Assembly: GCA_900544535.1 (NCBI GenBank)
Contig: UQVH01000001.1
Coordinates: 62,001-126,000 of the forward strand
Origin: an uncultured Bacteroidales bacterium
GTDB lineage: Bacteria > Bacteroidota > Bacteroidia > Bacteroidales > Muribaculaceae
Direction: 5' to 3'
Length of the DNA: 64,000 nucleotides
The translations under genes were made by a program, and so were the position numbers. Under the pieces are notes generated by a model. The model was not told the DNA's origin and ran no database searches. It saw only the letters and a list, made by a program, of their open reading frames with translations. The stretch's first letter is position 1. Each line of letters starts with the position of its first letter. Positions 50,088-58,414 of this stretch are shown in pieces.

Positions 50088-52175
50088 TTATCGGCGGCCC
50101 TGGCGTTTCTGCTGTTCGCGGAGCATCTGCTGCTGCTTGCGCTGGGCTTCTTCGAGACGGGCCATGAAGCCTGATTTCTTCTTAGGCTTCTTGGCGGCTT
50201 CGGCCATCTTGGCGCGCATCTTGTCTTCGCTGACTACCTTGCGGAAGATGTAGGTCTGCACGATGGTGATCAGCAGCGACAGGAAGTAGTAGTAGCTGAG
50301 GCCGGCGGCGTAGTTGTTGAAGATGAAGAGGAACATCACCGGCATCAGATACATCATCCATTTCATTCCCGGCATTCCCGACGAAGCCTGACTCTGCATG
50401 TTGATGCGGGTGTAGATGATGTTGACCACCGTCATGAGCAGACAGAAGAGGCTGATGTGGTTGCCGAAGGTGCTTGAGATGAAGGGGATGTTGGCCGACC
50501 AGGAGATGATGGCGTCCGGTGCCGAGAGGTCTTTGGCCCAGAGGAACGATTCGCCGCGCAGCTCGATGGCCGAGGGGAAGAACCAGAACATGGCCACGAG
50601 GATAGGCATCTGGAGCAGCATCGGCAGGCAGCCCGAAAGCGGGTTGGCGCCGGCGCGCGAGTAGAGGGCCATTGTCTCCTGCTGGCGTTTCATGGCGTTT
50701 TCGTTGCCGGGATATTTGTCATTGATGGCCTTGATCTCAGGTGCGAGCAGGCGCATGCGGGCCTGGGAGATCATGCTCTTGTAGGTGAAGGGGAAGAGGA
50801 TGATCTTGATGAAGATGGTCAGCAGCAGGATGATGATGCCGTAGTTGGAGATGAACGATCCGAGGAGGGTGAACACCGGAATGATGATCAGGGTGTTGAT
50901 CCAGCGGAAGATCGGCCAGCCGAGGGGGATCAGTTTGGTCAGGTGCATGTTCTCGTCGGGGAAGATCTCTTTTTCGAGCGAGCTCATCACGGGGTAGGAG
51001 TTCGGGCCGAGATACATGACGAACGAGGCGGGGTTGGCCGCTGCGGCGGAGTATTCGACTGTCATGTCGAAATTCATCTCCTTGATGAAGTCGGGGTTGT
51101 CCTTGAGCACGGTGCTGCGCAGGTTGCCGCTGCTGAAATTGGTGCGGGCCATGAGCACGGCGGAGAAGAACTGGTTCTTGCAGCTGATCCATTTGAGGCG
51201 CTGGTTGATCTCCTCGTCGTCGTCGGAACCCTCGCTGAGGTTGTCGACGTCACCGTCGAGATACATATAATAGAGGGCGGAGTTGCGTTCCTCGAAGACG
51301 CGGCCGGCTTCGTTGCGGCGCATCTTCTGGTGCCATCTGAAGTCCATCGAGGCTACCGACGAGGGGATGATGCTCTGCATTCCCTCCTGAACCACGTCGA
51401 TGCCTACGGTATAGCCGTTGGCGGGGAGGGTGTAGCGTATACCCCACTTGGCGCCATCGCCCAGTTCGAGCTGCATGAGCACCGAAGAGTCGCTCAGCTG
51501 CACGGGAGTGAAGTAAAACTCGCTGGTCTCGAAGCGCTGGGTGGCCGAGGTGAGGGTGAAACTGTAAAGGTCGGTCTGCGGCGAGAGCAGTTCGATTTTG
51601 GTCGAATCGTAGCTGTCGTAGTCGCGGAGAGTGGCGCGCGATATGACGCCTCCCTTGTTGGAGATCTCAAGGCTGAGGTTTTTGTTTTCGAGTTTGACGG
51701 TGGTGCTGTCGCCTGAGAGATGGCGGGCGAAACCGCGGTAGCGGGCCACTGTGGCGAGGGCCTGACGCAGATTCTTAACCGCGGGGGCACCCACGGTCAG
51801 CGGCAGGGCGGAATCGTCGCTGAGGAGATCGGCCACGGCAACCTGACGGCCGTCGGCGTCGACGGTGCCTTCAAGCACACCGTCGGCGTTGAGACGCAGG
51901 TCAACTTTGTCGACGCTGAGGGTCGAGACGCCGCTGACGGTGTCGGTCGTGCCCAGTTCGCGGACGGTGCTTTTGATCGCGGCGATCTCGGCCGGGGTGA
52001 TAGAGTCGAATTTCAGAGCGCCGGGATCGGCTGCTTTAGCTGCTTCCTGAGCCTCCATCTGCTCGCGCTCGATGCGCTGGCGTTCCAGCTCTTCGGGGGA
52101 GGGACGGTTGAGGTAGGTGAAGCCGAAGATGATAAGGCCCATCAACAGAAGGCCGATTAGTGAGTTTCTGTCCAT
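50088..52175 (-). CDS. yidC: Membrane protein insertase YidC
   Basis: A 695-residue inner-membrane insertase of the long, Gram-negative type. It has an N-terminal membrane anchor (SLIGLLLMGLIIFGFTYL) and a large periplasmic beta-domain. The conserved core follows: SYGIIILLLTIFIKIILFPF, SGCLPMLLQMPILVAMFWFF and MPVMFLFIFNNYAAGLSYYY. A basic C-terminal tail (KPKKKSGFMARLEEAQRKQQ) may bind the ribosome. pyrG is 23 nt upstream, as is common in Bacteroidetes. Confidence 0.97.
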   Translation of the reverse strand: MDRNSLIGLLLMGLIIFGFTYLNRPSPEELERQRIEREQMEAQEAAKAADPGALKFDSITPAEIAAIKSTVRELGTTDTVSGVSTLSVDKVDLRLNADGVLEGTVDADGRQVAVADLLSDDSALPLTVGAPAVKNLRQALATVARYRGFARHLSGDSTTVKLENKNLSLEISNKGGVISRATLRDYDSYDSTKIELLSPQTDLYSFTLTSATQRFETSEFYFTPVQLSDSSVLMQLELGDGAKWGIRYTLPANGYTVGIDVVQEGMQSIIPSSVASMDFRWHQKMRRNEAGRVFEERNSALYYMYLDGDVDNLSEGSDDDEEINQRLKWISCKNQFFSAVLMARTNFSSGNLRSTVLKDNPDFIKEMNFDMTVEYSAAAANPASFVMYLGPNSYPVMSSLEKEIFPDENMHLTKLIPLGWPIFRWINTLIIIPVFTLLGSFISNYGIIILLLTIFIKIILFPFTYKSMISQARMRLLAPEIKAINDKYPGNENAMKRQQETMALYSRAGANPLSGCLPMLLQMPILVAMFWFFPSAIELRGESFLWAKDLSAPDAIISWSANIPFISSTFGNHISLFCLLMTVVNIIYTRINMQSQASSGMPGMKWMMYLMPVMFLFIFNNYAAGLSYYYFLSLLITIVQTYIFRKVVSEDKMRAKMAEAAKKPKKKSGFMARLEEAQRKQQQMLREQQKRQGRR

Positions 52176-52198
52176 TCGGATAGGAGTAGATTTTGGGT

Positions 52199-53824
52199 TT
52201 ACTTATTATGTTCGCGGCGCTCTTCGCCGTATTCGATGGCGCTTCTGACGAAGTCCATGAAGAGGGGCGAGGGGGAGAGAACCGTCGATGAATATTCGGG
52301 GTGATACTGGGTGCCGATGAACCAGCGGTGGTCCGGAAGCTCTACGACTTCGACGAGGTGTGTGGCGGGGTTTTCGCCTACGCATTTCATACCGGCCTCC
52401 TCGAAGCGGGCGCGGAAGTCGTTGTTGAACTCGAAGCGGTGGCGGTGGCGTTCGCTGACGCGGGTCTTGCCGTAGGCCTTGGCGGCGCGGGAGCCGGGAA
52501 GGAGGTCGCAGTCGTAGGCGCCGAGGCGCATGGTGCCTCCCATGTTGGAGATCGACTTCTGTTCCTCCATGAGGTCGATGACGTTGTAGGGGGTGTGGGG
52601 CTGCATCTCCGTCGAGTTGGCTTCGGCGAGGCCGAGGACGTTGCGGGCGAACTCGATGACCATACACTGCATTCCGAGGCAGATGCCGAAGGTGGGGACG
52701 TCGTGCTCGCGGCACCATTTCAGGGCCGTGAACTTGCCCTCGATGCCGCGCTGGCCGAAACCGGGGGCTATGATGACGCCGTCGAGGTCGCGGAGCTGGG
52801 CGTCGACGTTTTCGGGGGTGACGCGCTCGGAGTGGATATATTGCAGGTCAAGGACATGGCCGGCATATGTGGCGGCCTGGAAGAGCGCTTCGTTGATGGA
52901 CTTGTAGGCGTCCTGAAGCTCGACATATTTTCCGACAAGTCCGATGCGTACCTTCTTGTCGGCGGTGCGCATTTTGGTCAGGAACTCTTTCCAGGGGTTC
53001 ATGTCGGGCTGGCCTTTGGGTTCGAGTCCCACCTTGCGCATGACGATCTCGTCGAGGTGCTGTTCGTGCATCAGGACGGGGACGTCGTAGATGCTGCGGG
53101 CGTCGATGCTCTGGATGACGGCGTCGGGGGCCACGTTGCAGAACAGAGCTATCTTCCTGCGCATTGCCGCGGGTATGTCGTGTTCGGTGCGGAGCACGAG
53201 GACGTCGGGCTGGATACCGAGTTGCTGGAGCTGCTTGACGGAGTGCTGTGTGGGCTTGGTCTTCAGCTCTTTGGCTGCGCTGATGTAGGGGACGTAGGTG
53301 AGGTGGAGGCAGAGGCAGTTGTCTTCGAGTTCCCAGCGGAGCTGACGGACGGCCTCAAGGAAGGGGAGCGACTCGATGTCGCCCACAACGCCGCCGATCT
53401 CGGTGATGACGAAGTCGAAATTGCCGGTCTTGCCGAGGGCCATGACGTTGCGCTTGATCTCGTCGGTGATGTGGGGGATGATCTGTACGGTCTTGCCGAG
53501 ATAGTCGCCGCGGCGCTCTTTCTCGATGACGCTTTTGTAGATACGTCCGGTGGTCACATTGTTGGCGCGTGTGGTCTGGATGTTGGTGAACCGTTCGTAG
53601 TGTCCGAGGTCGAGGTCGGCCTCATGGCCGTCGACGGTGACATAGCATTCGCCGTGTTCATAGGGATTGAGGGTACCGGGGTCGATGTTGATGTAGGGGT
53701 CGAACTTCTGGATAGTAACCCTGAACCCGCGTGCTTTGAGAAGGCAGGCGAGAGATGACGAAATGATTCCCTTGCCAAGCGACGAAACCACGCCGCCTGT
53801 GACAAAAATGTATTTAGTTTCCAC
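52199..53824 (-). CDS. pyrG: CTP synthase
   Basis: A 541-residue enzyme that makes CTP from UTP, ATP and glutamine. The synthase domain begins KYIFVTGGVVSSLGKGIISS (P-loop), with DPYINIDPGTLNPYEHGECY and EIGGVVGDIESLPFLEAVRQ. The glutamine amidotransferase has the nucleophile in FGICLGMQCMVIEF and the His/Glu pair in GTQYHPEYSS. Length is normal. It is the first gene of the pyrG-yidC operon. Confidence 0.97.
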   Translation of the reverse strand: METKYIFVTGGVVSSLGKGIISSSLACLLKARGFRVTIQKFDPYINIDPGTLNPYEHGECYVTVDGHEADLDLGHYERFTNIQTTRANNVTTGRIYKSVIEKERRGDYLGKTVQIIPHITDEIKRNVMALGKTGNFDFVITEIGGVVGDIESLPFLEAVRQLRWELEDNCLCLHLTYVPYISAAKELKTKPTQHSVKQLQQLGIQPDVLVLRTEHDIPAAMRRKIALFCNVAPDAVIQSIDARSIYDVPVLMHEQHLDEIVMRKVGLEPKGQPDMNPWKEFLTKMRTADKKVRIGLVGKYVELQDAYKSINEALFQAATYAGHVLDLQYIHSERVTPENVDAQLRDLDGVIIAPGFGQRGIEGKFTALKWCREHDVPTFGICLGMQCMVIEFARNVLGLAEANSTEMQPHTPYNVIDLMEEQKSISNMGGTMRLGAYDCDLLPGSRAAKAYGKTRVSERHRHRFEFNNDFRARFEEAGMKCVGENPATHLVEVVELPDHRWFIGTQYHPEYSSTVLSPSPLFMDFVRSAIEYGEERREHNK

Positions 53825-53902
53825 GCTTTATGATGTGATTGAGATACTTCAAGTTCGCGTCGTTTGTAAGAGGTTGTTTTAAACAAACTCTAAAATAAGG
53901 TG

Positions 53903-53941
53903 CAAATTTACAAAAAAATCGGGGATTATTCCGTAAATTTG
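53903..53941. promoter_or_regulatory. Divergent promoter pair for pyrG and the HAD gene
   Basis: TAAATTTG occurs on both strands: 53903-53910 on the minus strand toward pyrG and 53934-53941 on the plus strand toward the HAD gene. The two are parts of a 9-bp inverted repeat CAAATTTAC / GTAAATTTG with 21 bp between. Each -7 element overlaps the other's -33 region, and neither has a good TTTG. Confidence 0.5.
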
Positions 53942-54006
53942 CCTAAACATTATGAATGTGAGTGAGCGGTGTTTCCTCAACATCCTCCGAAAAAGAAGTT
54001 ATCGAG

Positions 54007-54627
54007 ATGATAAAGAATCTGCTTTTTGACCTTGGCGGTGTGATCATGGATCTGGACCGCAGCCGTTGTGTCGGGGCTTTCAAGCGCCTCGGCATGAAGG
54101 ACCCTGACGAATTTCTCGGCCTCTACGGCCAGAAGGGCGATTTCCTGGCGCTGGAGTCGGGAGAGATCGGCGCCGATGAGTTTCACCGCCGTCTGCGCCC
54201 GCTTTTCGGCGATCCGTCGCTGACCGACGACCGCATCGACGAGGCTTTCAATGAATTTCTTGTCGGCATCCCCTTGGAGCGCCTGCGTGCTCTGCGCGAA
54301 CTGCGCCGCGATTACCGCGTGTGTCTCCTGTCCAACACCAACCCGATAATGATGGAGAGCAAGATCGCCGAGGAGTTCCGCAAGGAGGGTCTGGAGATAG
54401 ACGATTATTTCGACGGGATAGTGACCTCCTACGAGGCTAAATGCTGCAAGCCAGGAAAGGAGATTTTCGACTATGCCGAGCGTGTCTGCGGACTGGTGCC
54501 GGAGGAGACGCTGTTTTTCGACGACTCGCAGGCCAATATCGACGCGGCCCGCGCCTACGGTTTCAACGCCGTGCTCGTGAAGCCGGGCGACGAGTTCGCC
54601 GACCTCCTGCGCGAGTTCTGCGCGTAG
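54007..54627 (+). CDS. HAD-superfamily hydrolase (YihX-like)
   Basis: A 206-residue HAD phosphatase. Motif I is FDLGGVIMD (nucleophile Asp8). Motif II lies in VCLLSNTNP, the motif III Lys is in KCCKPGKEIF and motif IV is FFDDSQANIDAA. The helical cap lies between motifs I and II. It is like YihX sugar-phosphate phosphatases; the substrate is not known. I start at ATG 54007 (MIKNLLFDLGG). A GTG at 53962 would add 15 residues. Its stop codon lies inside an intergenic palindrome (54624-54651). Confidence 0.9.
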   Translation: MIKNLLFDLGGVIMDLDRSRCVGAFKRLGMKDPDEFLGLYGQKGDFLALESGEIGADEFHRRLRPLFGDPSLTDDRIDEAFNEFLVGIPLERLRALRELRRDYRVCLLSNTNPIMMESKIAEEFRKEGLEIDDYFDGIVTSYEAKCCKPGKEIFDYAERVCGLVPEETLFFDDSQANIDAARAYGFNAVLVKPGDEFADLLREFCA

Positions 54628-54651
54628 GGACGCGATGAATCGCGTCCCTAC
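54624..54651. repeat. GTAGGGACGCG palindrome that contains a stop codon
   Basis: A palindrome with arms GTAGGGACGCGAT and its complement ATCGCGTCCCTAC around 2 bp. The TAG of GTAGGG is the stop codon of the HAD gene. Same family as 24730-24749. Confidence 0.8.
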
Positions 54652-54747
54652 CGGGTAATACCGGAGGCAATGGCGACAGAACCTGGCGCCGCGCTCAGAC
54701 GTTAAGTAACAAAACGATAAACTTTCATCTACCACCTGTAATCCAAA

Positions 54748-55683
54748 ATGAGAATCATAACCGGAAGCGACAGATCGACCCGCCGCATTGCGGCAGTGGG
54801 GATGTATGACGGCGTCCATCTCGGCCATAAGTTCCTTATAGACTATCTCAGGCTCGAAGCCGGTTCGCGCGGGCTGACACCTGCGGTGATCACCTTCTCG
54901 CGCCATCCGCTGTCGGTGGTGCGGCCTCTGGAGACTCCGGGGCTGCTCACCTCGCTCGACGACCGCCTGCGGCAGCTCGGCGAGGCCGGGGCCGAGGATA
55001 TCATCATGCTGACTTTTAACGATAGTCTGCGCCGCAAGAGTGCCCGCGAGTTTCTGAAGATGCTGCACCGTTTGTACAGCATCGAGACTCTTGTGCTCGG
55101 TTTCAACAATCGCTTCGGCCATGACCGTCCGGGGGCATTCGAGGATTACAAGGCCATAGGCGCGGAGGTGGGCGTCGAGGTGGTGGCCGCGCCTGAATAT
55201 CGTGGCGCCGGTTCGCCGGTAAGCTCGTCGGTCATCCGTCGCCATCTGCTCAACGGTGCTCCTGAGAAGGCCGCGGAGGCACTGGGCCATCCTTACAGGC
55301 TGCGCGGCATGGTGACCCACGGCGAGAGTCTGGGCCGCACCATCGGTTTCCCGACGGCCAATCTCAGCCCCTCCGACCAGGCGTCGCTCATACCGAAAGC
55401 GGGGGCCTATGCGGCGTTCGTGACCACTCCCGACGGTGTGCGCCGTCCGGCGATGGTCAACATCGGTTTCCGCCCGACGGTTTCCGATCCCGACGCGCCG
55501 GGACGCCTTTCGATCGAGGCACATATTTTTGATTTCATCGGCTATCTCTACGACGAGGAGATTTCGGTGGAGTTTGTCAGCTTCCTGCGTCCCGAAAAAC
55601 GCTATTCGTCGCTCGAAAAGCTCACCGACCAGCTCAAAGCCGACGCGGCCAAAGCAAGAAAAGTATTGAGCGCCAAACCGTAG
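54748..55683 (+). CDS. ribF: Riboflavin kinase / FMN adenylyltransferase
   Basis: A 311-residue bifunctional enzyme that makes FMN and FAD from riboflavin. The N-terminal FAD synthetase part has VGMYDGVHLGHKFLI (17-31) and SSSVIRRHLLNG. The C-terminal kinase part has RTIGFPTANL (near 200) and GRLSIEAHIFDFIGYLYDEE. Length is normal. Its stop codon (TAG) is followed at once by a GGCTGCACC palindrome. Confidence 0.96.
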   Translation: MRIITGSDRSTRRIAAVGMYDGVHLGHKFLIDYLRLEAGSRGLTPAVITFSRHPLSVVRPLETPGLLTSLDDRLRQLGEAGAEDIIMLTFNDSLRRKSAREFLKMLHRLYSIETLVLGFNNRFGHDRPGAFEDYKAIGAEVGVEVVAAPEYRGAGSPVSSSVIRRHLLNGAPEKAAEALGHPYRLRGMVTHGESLGRTIGFPTANLSPSDQASLIPKAGAYAAFVTTPDGVRRPAMVNIGFRPTVSDPDAPGRLSIEAHIFDFIGYLYDEEISVEFVSFLRPEKRYSSLEKLTDQLKADAAKARKVLSAKP

Positions 55684-55703
55684 GGCTGCACCAGGGTGCA
55701 GCC
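55684..55703. repeat. GGCTGCACC palindrome directly after ribF
   Basis: GGCTGCACC and its complement GGTGCAGCC around 2 bp. The preceding TAG is the ribF stop. Related copies lie at 58245-58264 and 58371-58390. Confidence 0.8.
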
Positions 55704-56012
55704 GCCAAACGTTGCACGAATCAGATGTTTGCATGTATTTCCCGATAACATTGCGTGTGTAACAATCGCTTACATGCGCTATCCCTCGTTATGTTTGATA
55801 ATATCCTTCGTCCCATTTGATTATGTGGTGATTTTTAATTATTTGTGGCTGCGCCATGGCGGCTTTACGAGCCGAAGGGGACGATTGTTTTAAATTGGAT
55901 TTTTTAAGAGGGTATTATGATAATTTATTGCTAAACATCGTATTTTTATATTAAATTTTTAGTATATTTGCAGAAATATTATAGATTATCAACTTATAAG
56001 CCAATTTTAGAA
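55704..56012. other. AT-rich gap before the lipoprotein island
   Basis: No gene is seen. Base composition becomes strongly AT-rich from about 55870. On the plus strand TATATTTG occurs near 55964 and could be the -7 element of the lipoprotein gene; the -33 region is weak. Confidence 0.55.
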
Positions 56013-57188
56013 ATGAAAAAAGTATTAATTTTATTAGTAATTTTGAGTGGATTTATTATTTGTTCATGTTCGGATGATAATTCGATTCTTTCAGAAAATG
56101 TAAATCAACCCCAATCTATTCAAAATAATAATGTACGGAATTTAAAAAAAGTATTTAATGATTTAGAAACCCTTAATTCTGCCTATTCTCATAAAGCAAG
56201 TCGAGGCTGGCAACCTAACTATCCTAAAATTTGTCGTGATAAAGTAGATTTAGCAGATATGCTTGGGGAAAAATGTGGAAATTATTTAGGTCGTTGGGCT
56301 GGTACAGCTATTGGTAGTTCTACTGCTGGTCCACTCGGTGCTTGTATCGGACATGTTTGGGGGTGGAGAATAGGTGGTGTTATTGGTCATATTGGAGCAT
56401 CTGCCGTAGTAAAGAAATATTTTAATTGTGCAGGATTGGCGATGAAAGTCCCAAACGCAGAACTTTTGTTCAATAATGACATACGTGTTGCTTCTGCGAT
56501 TACGGAATGGGCTGAACTTGAATTAGCAGCACCAGACAATAATGAAAAAGTAGATGATGATAGAGTCATAGATGATGGGAAGTTTGTGGGATTATATTCA
56601 TTTACACCAGACGATATAATAAATGATGGTATTCATAATGAATCCGGCTGGGGTTATATGCCATTGATTCTTAATGATATAGAGGCGTGTGACTCATTGG
56701 GCTATTATCATAATGAGGTTATGATAACGTTTGAAAAAGACGATGTGAATTATATTAAAGATGGCCAACCTGATATTGATAAAATATATAATTATATTGC
56801 ATGGTATATGAGAGATAAAAATATGGATACATATGCATTAACTGAAAATATAATGTTTAAAAATAAAGCATTATCATTTTATGAGGATGTAATAAATTTA
56901 GCTATGATGGAATATAACAGTTTTGACGAATATGTTGAGGTGCAATGTACATATATGAAAAATATGGGGCTTTCGGATGAAGAAATTTTGATGTATAAGG
57001 AATTTGATGTTGAAGTCGCTCGTACATGCATGGATCTTACAGATATTGAAATTAAGAATTATGCTATTCAGTTAAATGATATTTTAATGAATGCAGATGT
57101 TACGTCAACACAAAGAGTTGATTTGGCAAGAGGTGCACAAGCAGCTATTAATAGTGTGCTATTTTGGAATCAATTTTGGAAAGAATGA
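56013..57188 (+). CDS. Glycine-rich lipoprotein of unknown function
   Basis: A 391-residue lipoprotein: MKKVLILLVILSGFIICSC is a signal with a lipobox (Cys19), then SDDNS. Residues ~40-75 include NDLETLNSAYSHKASRGWQP. Residues ~85-130 are glycine-zipper-like (WAGTAIGSSTAGPLGACIGH, WGWRIGGVIGHIGASAVV), fit to insert into or cross a membrane. The C-terminal ~230 residues are acidic and helical. The G-rich segment is like pore-forming or bacteriocin-type peptides, but no family is recognised. Codons are very AT-rich compared with neighbours, which suggests transfer. Confidence 0.8.
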   Translation: MKKVLILLVILSGFIICSCSDDNSILSENVNQPQSIQNNNVRNLKKVFNDLETLNSAYSHKASRGWQPNYPKICRDKVDLADMLGEKCGNYLGRWAGTAIGSSTAGPLGACIGHVWGWRIGGVIGHIGASAVVKKYFNCAGLAMKVPNAELLFNNDIRVASAITEWAELELAAPDNNEKVDDDRVIDDGKFVGLYSFTPDDIINDGIHNESGWGYMPLILNDIEACDSLGYYHNEVMITFEKDDVNYIKDGQPDIDKIYNYIAWYMRDKNMDTYALTENIMFKNKALSFYEDVINLAMMEYNSFDEYVEVQCTYMKNMGLSDEEILMYKEFDVEVARTCMDLTDIEIKNYAIQLNDILMNADVTSTQRVDLARGAQAAINSVLFWNQFWKE

Positions 57189-57364
57189 TAGAAGGTCTTA
57201 TTCGGGAGATAAGTTATTTTATGACTCGTTTATCAACTGAAAAGATTGTGAAAAGGAAAATAAGCAATAAATATATACGCTTTCTTGTTTGGTTGATAAT
57301 TGGAATCGGTGTGTTGTATTTATATGATTATATTGAAGTTTTAATTAAGGGATATTTTCAGTGA
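57185..57364 (+). CDS. Small single-pass membrane protein
   Basis: A 59-residue protein starting at the ATG that overlaps the lipoprotein stop (ATGA). It has a basic region (EKIVKRKISNKYIR) and then one membrane segment (FLVWLIIGIGVLYLYDYI). Tight coupling to the lipoprotein suggests an immunity or accessory role (inference). No family is recognised. Confidence 0.6.
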   Translation: MIEGLIREISYFMTRLSTEKIVKRKISNKYIRFLVWLIIGIGVLYLYDYIEVLIKGYFQ

Positions 57365-57383
57365 TAGAATAGTAAGTATTATT

Positions 57384-57593
57384 ATGTTGGAATTTACTCT
57401 TGTTTCGGTATTAACCACCGTATTAGTATTGTACATTTTTTATCTAATTGGGAAACGTATATCAGATAGTATTATCCGAGATATACTGTTTTATCTCCTG
57501 TTTTTAGTCTTTTTTTCTATATTTTATATGATTTTTGAGAATACGCTATTTAAATCCGTTGAAAGCGGATGGCTACGTTTTGATTTGTTCTGA
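57384..57593 (+). CDS. Small two-pass membrane protein
   Basis: A 69-residue protein with two hydrophobic segments (FTLVSVLTTVLVLYIFYLIG and ILFYLLFLVFFSIFYMIF). It lies 19 nt after the previous small gene and shares its AT-rich codons. A terminator hairpin follows. Probably the third gene of the lipoprotein operon; function unknown. Confidence 0.6.
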   Translation: MLEFTLVSVLTTVLVLYIFYLIGKRISDSIIRDILFYLLFLVFFSIFYMIFENTLFKSVESGWLRFDLF

Positions 57594-57620
57594 TTGAACA
57601 TATAAATTATAATAGAAAGG

Positions 57621-57657
57621 CGCCTTAGTGGGTAAGTTTCCCGCTAAGGCGTTGTTG
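57621..57657. terminator. Terminator after the AT-rich operon
   Basis: CGCCTTAGTGGG (57621-57632) pairs with CCCGCTAAGGCG (57640-57651), one G-T pair, around 7 nt. TTGTTGTGT follows. Confidence 0.7.
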
Positions 57658-57669
57658 TGTTCGGCGATG

Positions 57670-57701
57670 CAAAAGTAATATCTTAATGCCAATAAGACAA
57701 A
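57670..57701 (-). promoter_or_regulatory. Orphan promoter on the minus strand
   Basis: On the minus strand TTTG (57698-57701), 20 bp, TACTTTTG (57670-57677), a full consensus. It would transcribe leftward into the 57621-57651 hairpin and, if read through, antisense to the small membrane protein genes. No gene lies downstream on this strand for many kilobases. Confidence 0.5.
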
Positions 57702-57718
57702 TAATAAGCAATTTTTTT

Positions 57719-57835
57719 GTTTCGCTCCTACGGAGCTTTTGGTGGAGGGGGGAATGGCGTAATCACAGCTGCGGACCGCTACGCGGCCCTTGCAGTGGCC
57801 TGGATTCTTCCGACCGCTAACGCGGCCAGCCTGAG
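57719..57835. repeat. Right half of the 240-bp palindromic element
   Basis: TTTCGCTCCTACGGAGCTTT, then ACAGCTGCGGACCGCTACGC and the arm GGCCTGGATTCTTCCGACCG. This matches the right halves of 100-341 and 3096-3336. The left arm is missing. Confidence 0.8.
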
Positions 57836-57913
57836 GGAGGCGCATTGGGGGGTGGCGCTGATGCAGGGGTTGCGATGTCGATGACGATTTTGGGGCGCGG
57901 GGCCTTGAGAGCG

Positions 57914-58390
57914 GCTCGGAGAGCCTGAGTTTCAGAAACCCCAGGGTGAGCGAGCGCCGAAGCCATAGGCGTAGGTGGCGAGCGGTGCCTGGGGTAGTCT
58001 GCCGGATCTCCACGACTGCCTCGTAAGAGGCTGGTTAATATCGCGGTACGTTAACCTGTCTCTCCGAGACAGATTCCTGTGTCACATGCCATACCTCAGG
58101 CACCGCTCGGCCCTGTGGGCTCTCGCTCACCCTGAGGTTTCGAAAACTAACCCTCTCCGAGGGTTTTGAGGTGGTGGGGACGGCTCCATGGTGCGCAAGA
58201 GGTGTTATCACAGAGCGTATGGTGGTATTCACGGGTTGTTTGGCGGCTGCACCATGGTGCAGCCCTACAAGAGGGTGGTTTTTCGTGGTGGTGGGATAAA
58301 TGGTTGTGTGGAGCCAGCCTGAGGATGGCGCATTGGGGGGCCGGTATGCCTGAGGGGTGCGACGATGTAGGGCTGCACCGTGGTGCAGCC
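57914..58390. repeat. Cluster of intergenic palindromic repeats
   Basis: TTTCAGAAACCCCAGGGTGA (from 57929) and a complementary CACCCTGAGGTTTCGAAA (to about 58146) bound an inverted structure with a GGTGCCTGGGGTA segment. GGCTGCACC...GGTGCAGCC palindromes lie at 58245-58264 and 58371-58390. The phrase TGGCGCATTGGGGGG or a variant occurs twice (about 57838 and 58326). Confidence 0.75.
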
Positions 58391-58414
58391 GCTGACGAGG
58401 TGGGGATGAGGAGG

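Larger units (their letters stand above)
57594..58414. other. Gene-free gap with terminator, orphan promoter and repeats
   Basis: No real gene is seen. It holds the end hairpin of the AT-rich operon, a full promoter on the minus strand with no gene (57670-57701), a right-half copy of the 240-bp element (57719-57835), a long inverted CCCCAG/CTGGGG structure and two GGCTGCACC palindromes. Confidence 0.7.

Noticed and set aside
52301..53758. 485-codon open frame on the plus strand opposite pyrG
   Set aside because: Antisense shadow of CTP synthase; Val/Asp/Gly-rich composition typical of a shadow frame.
57573..58013. 146-codon frame on the minus strand
   Set aside because: It runs through intergenic palindromes; the Arg/Pro/Ser-rich product is what translated repeats give.
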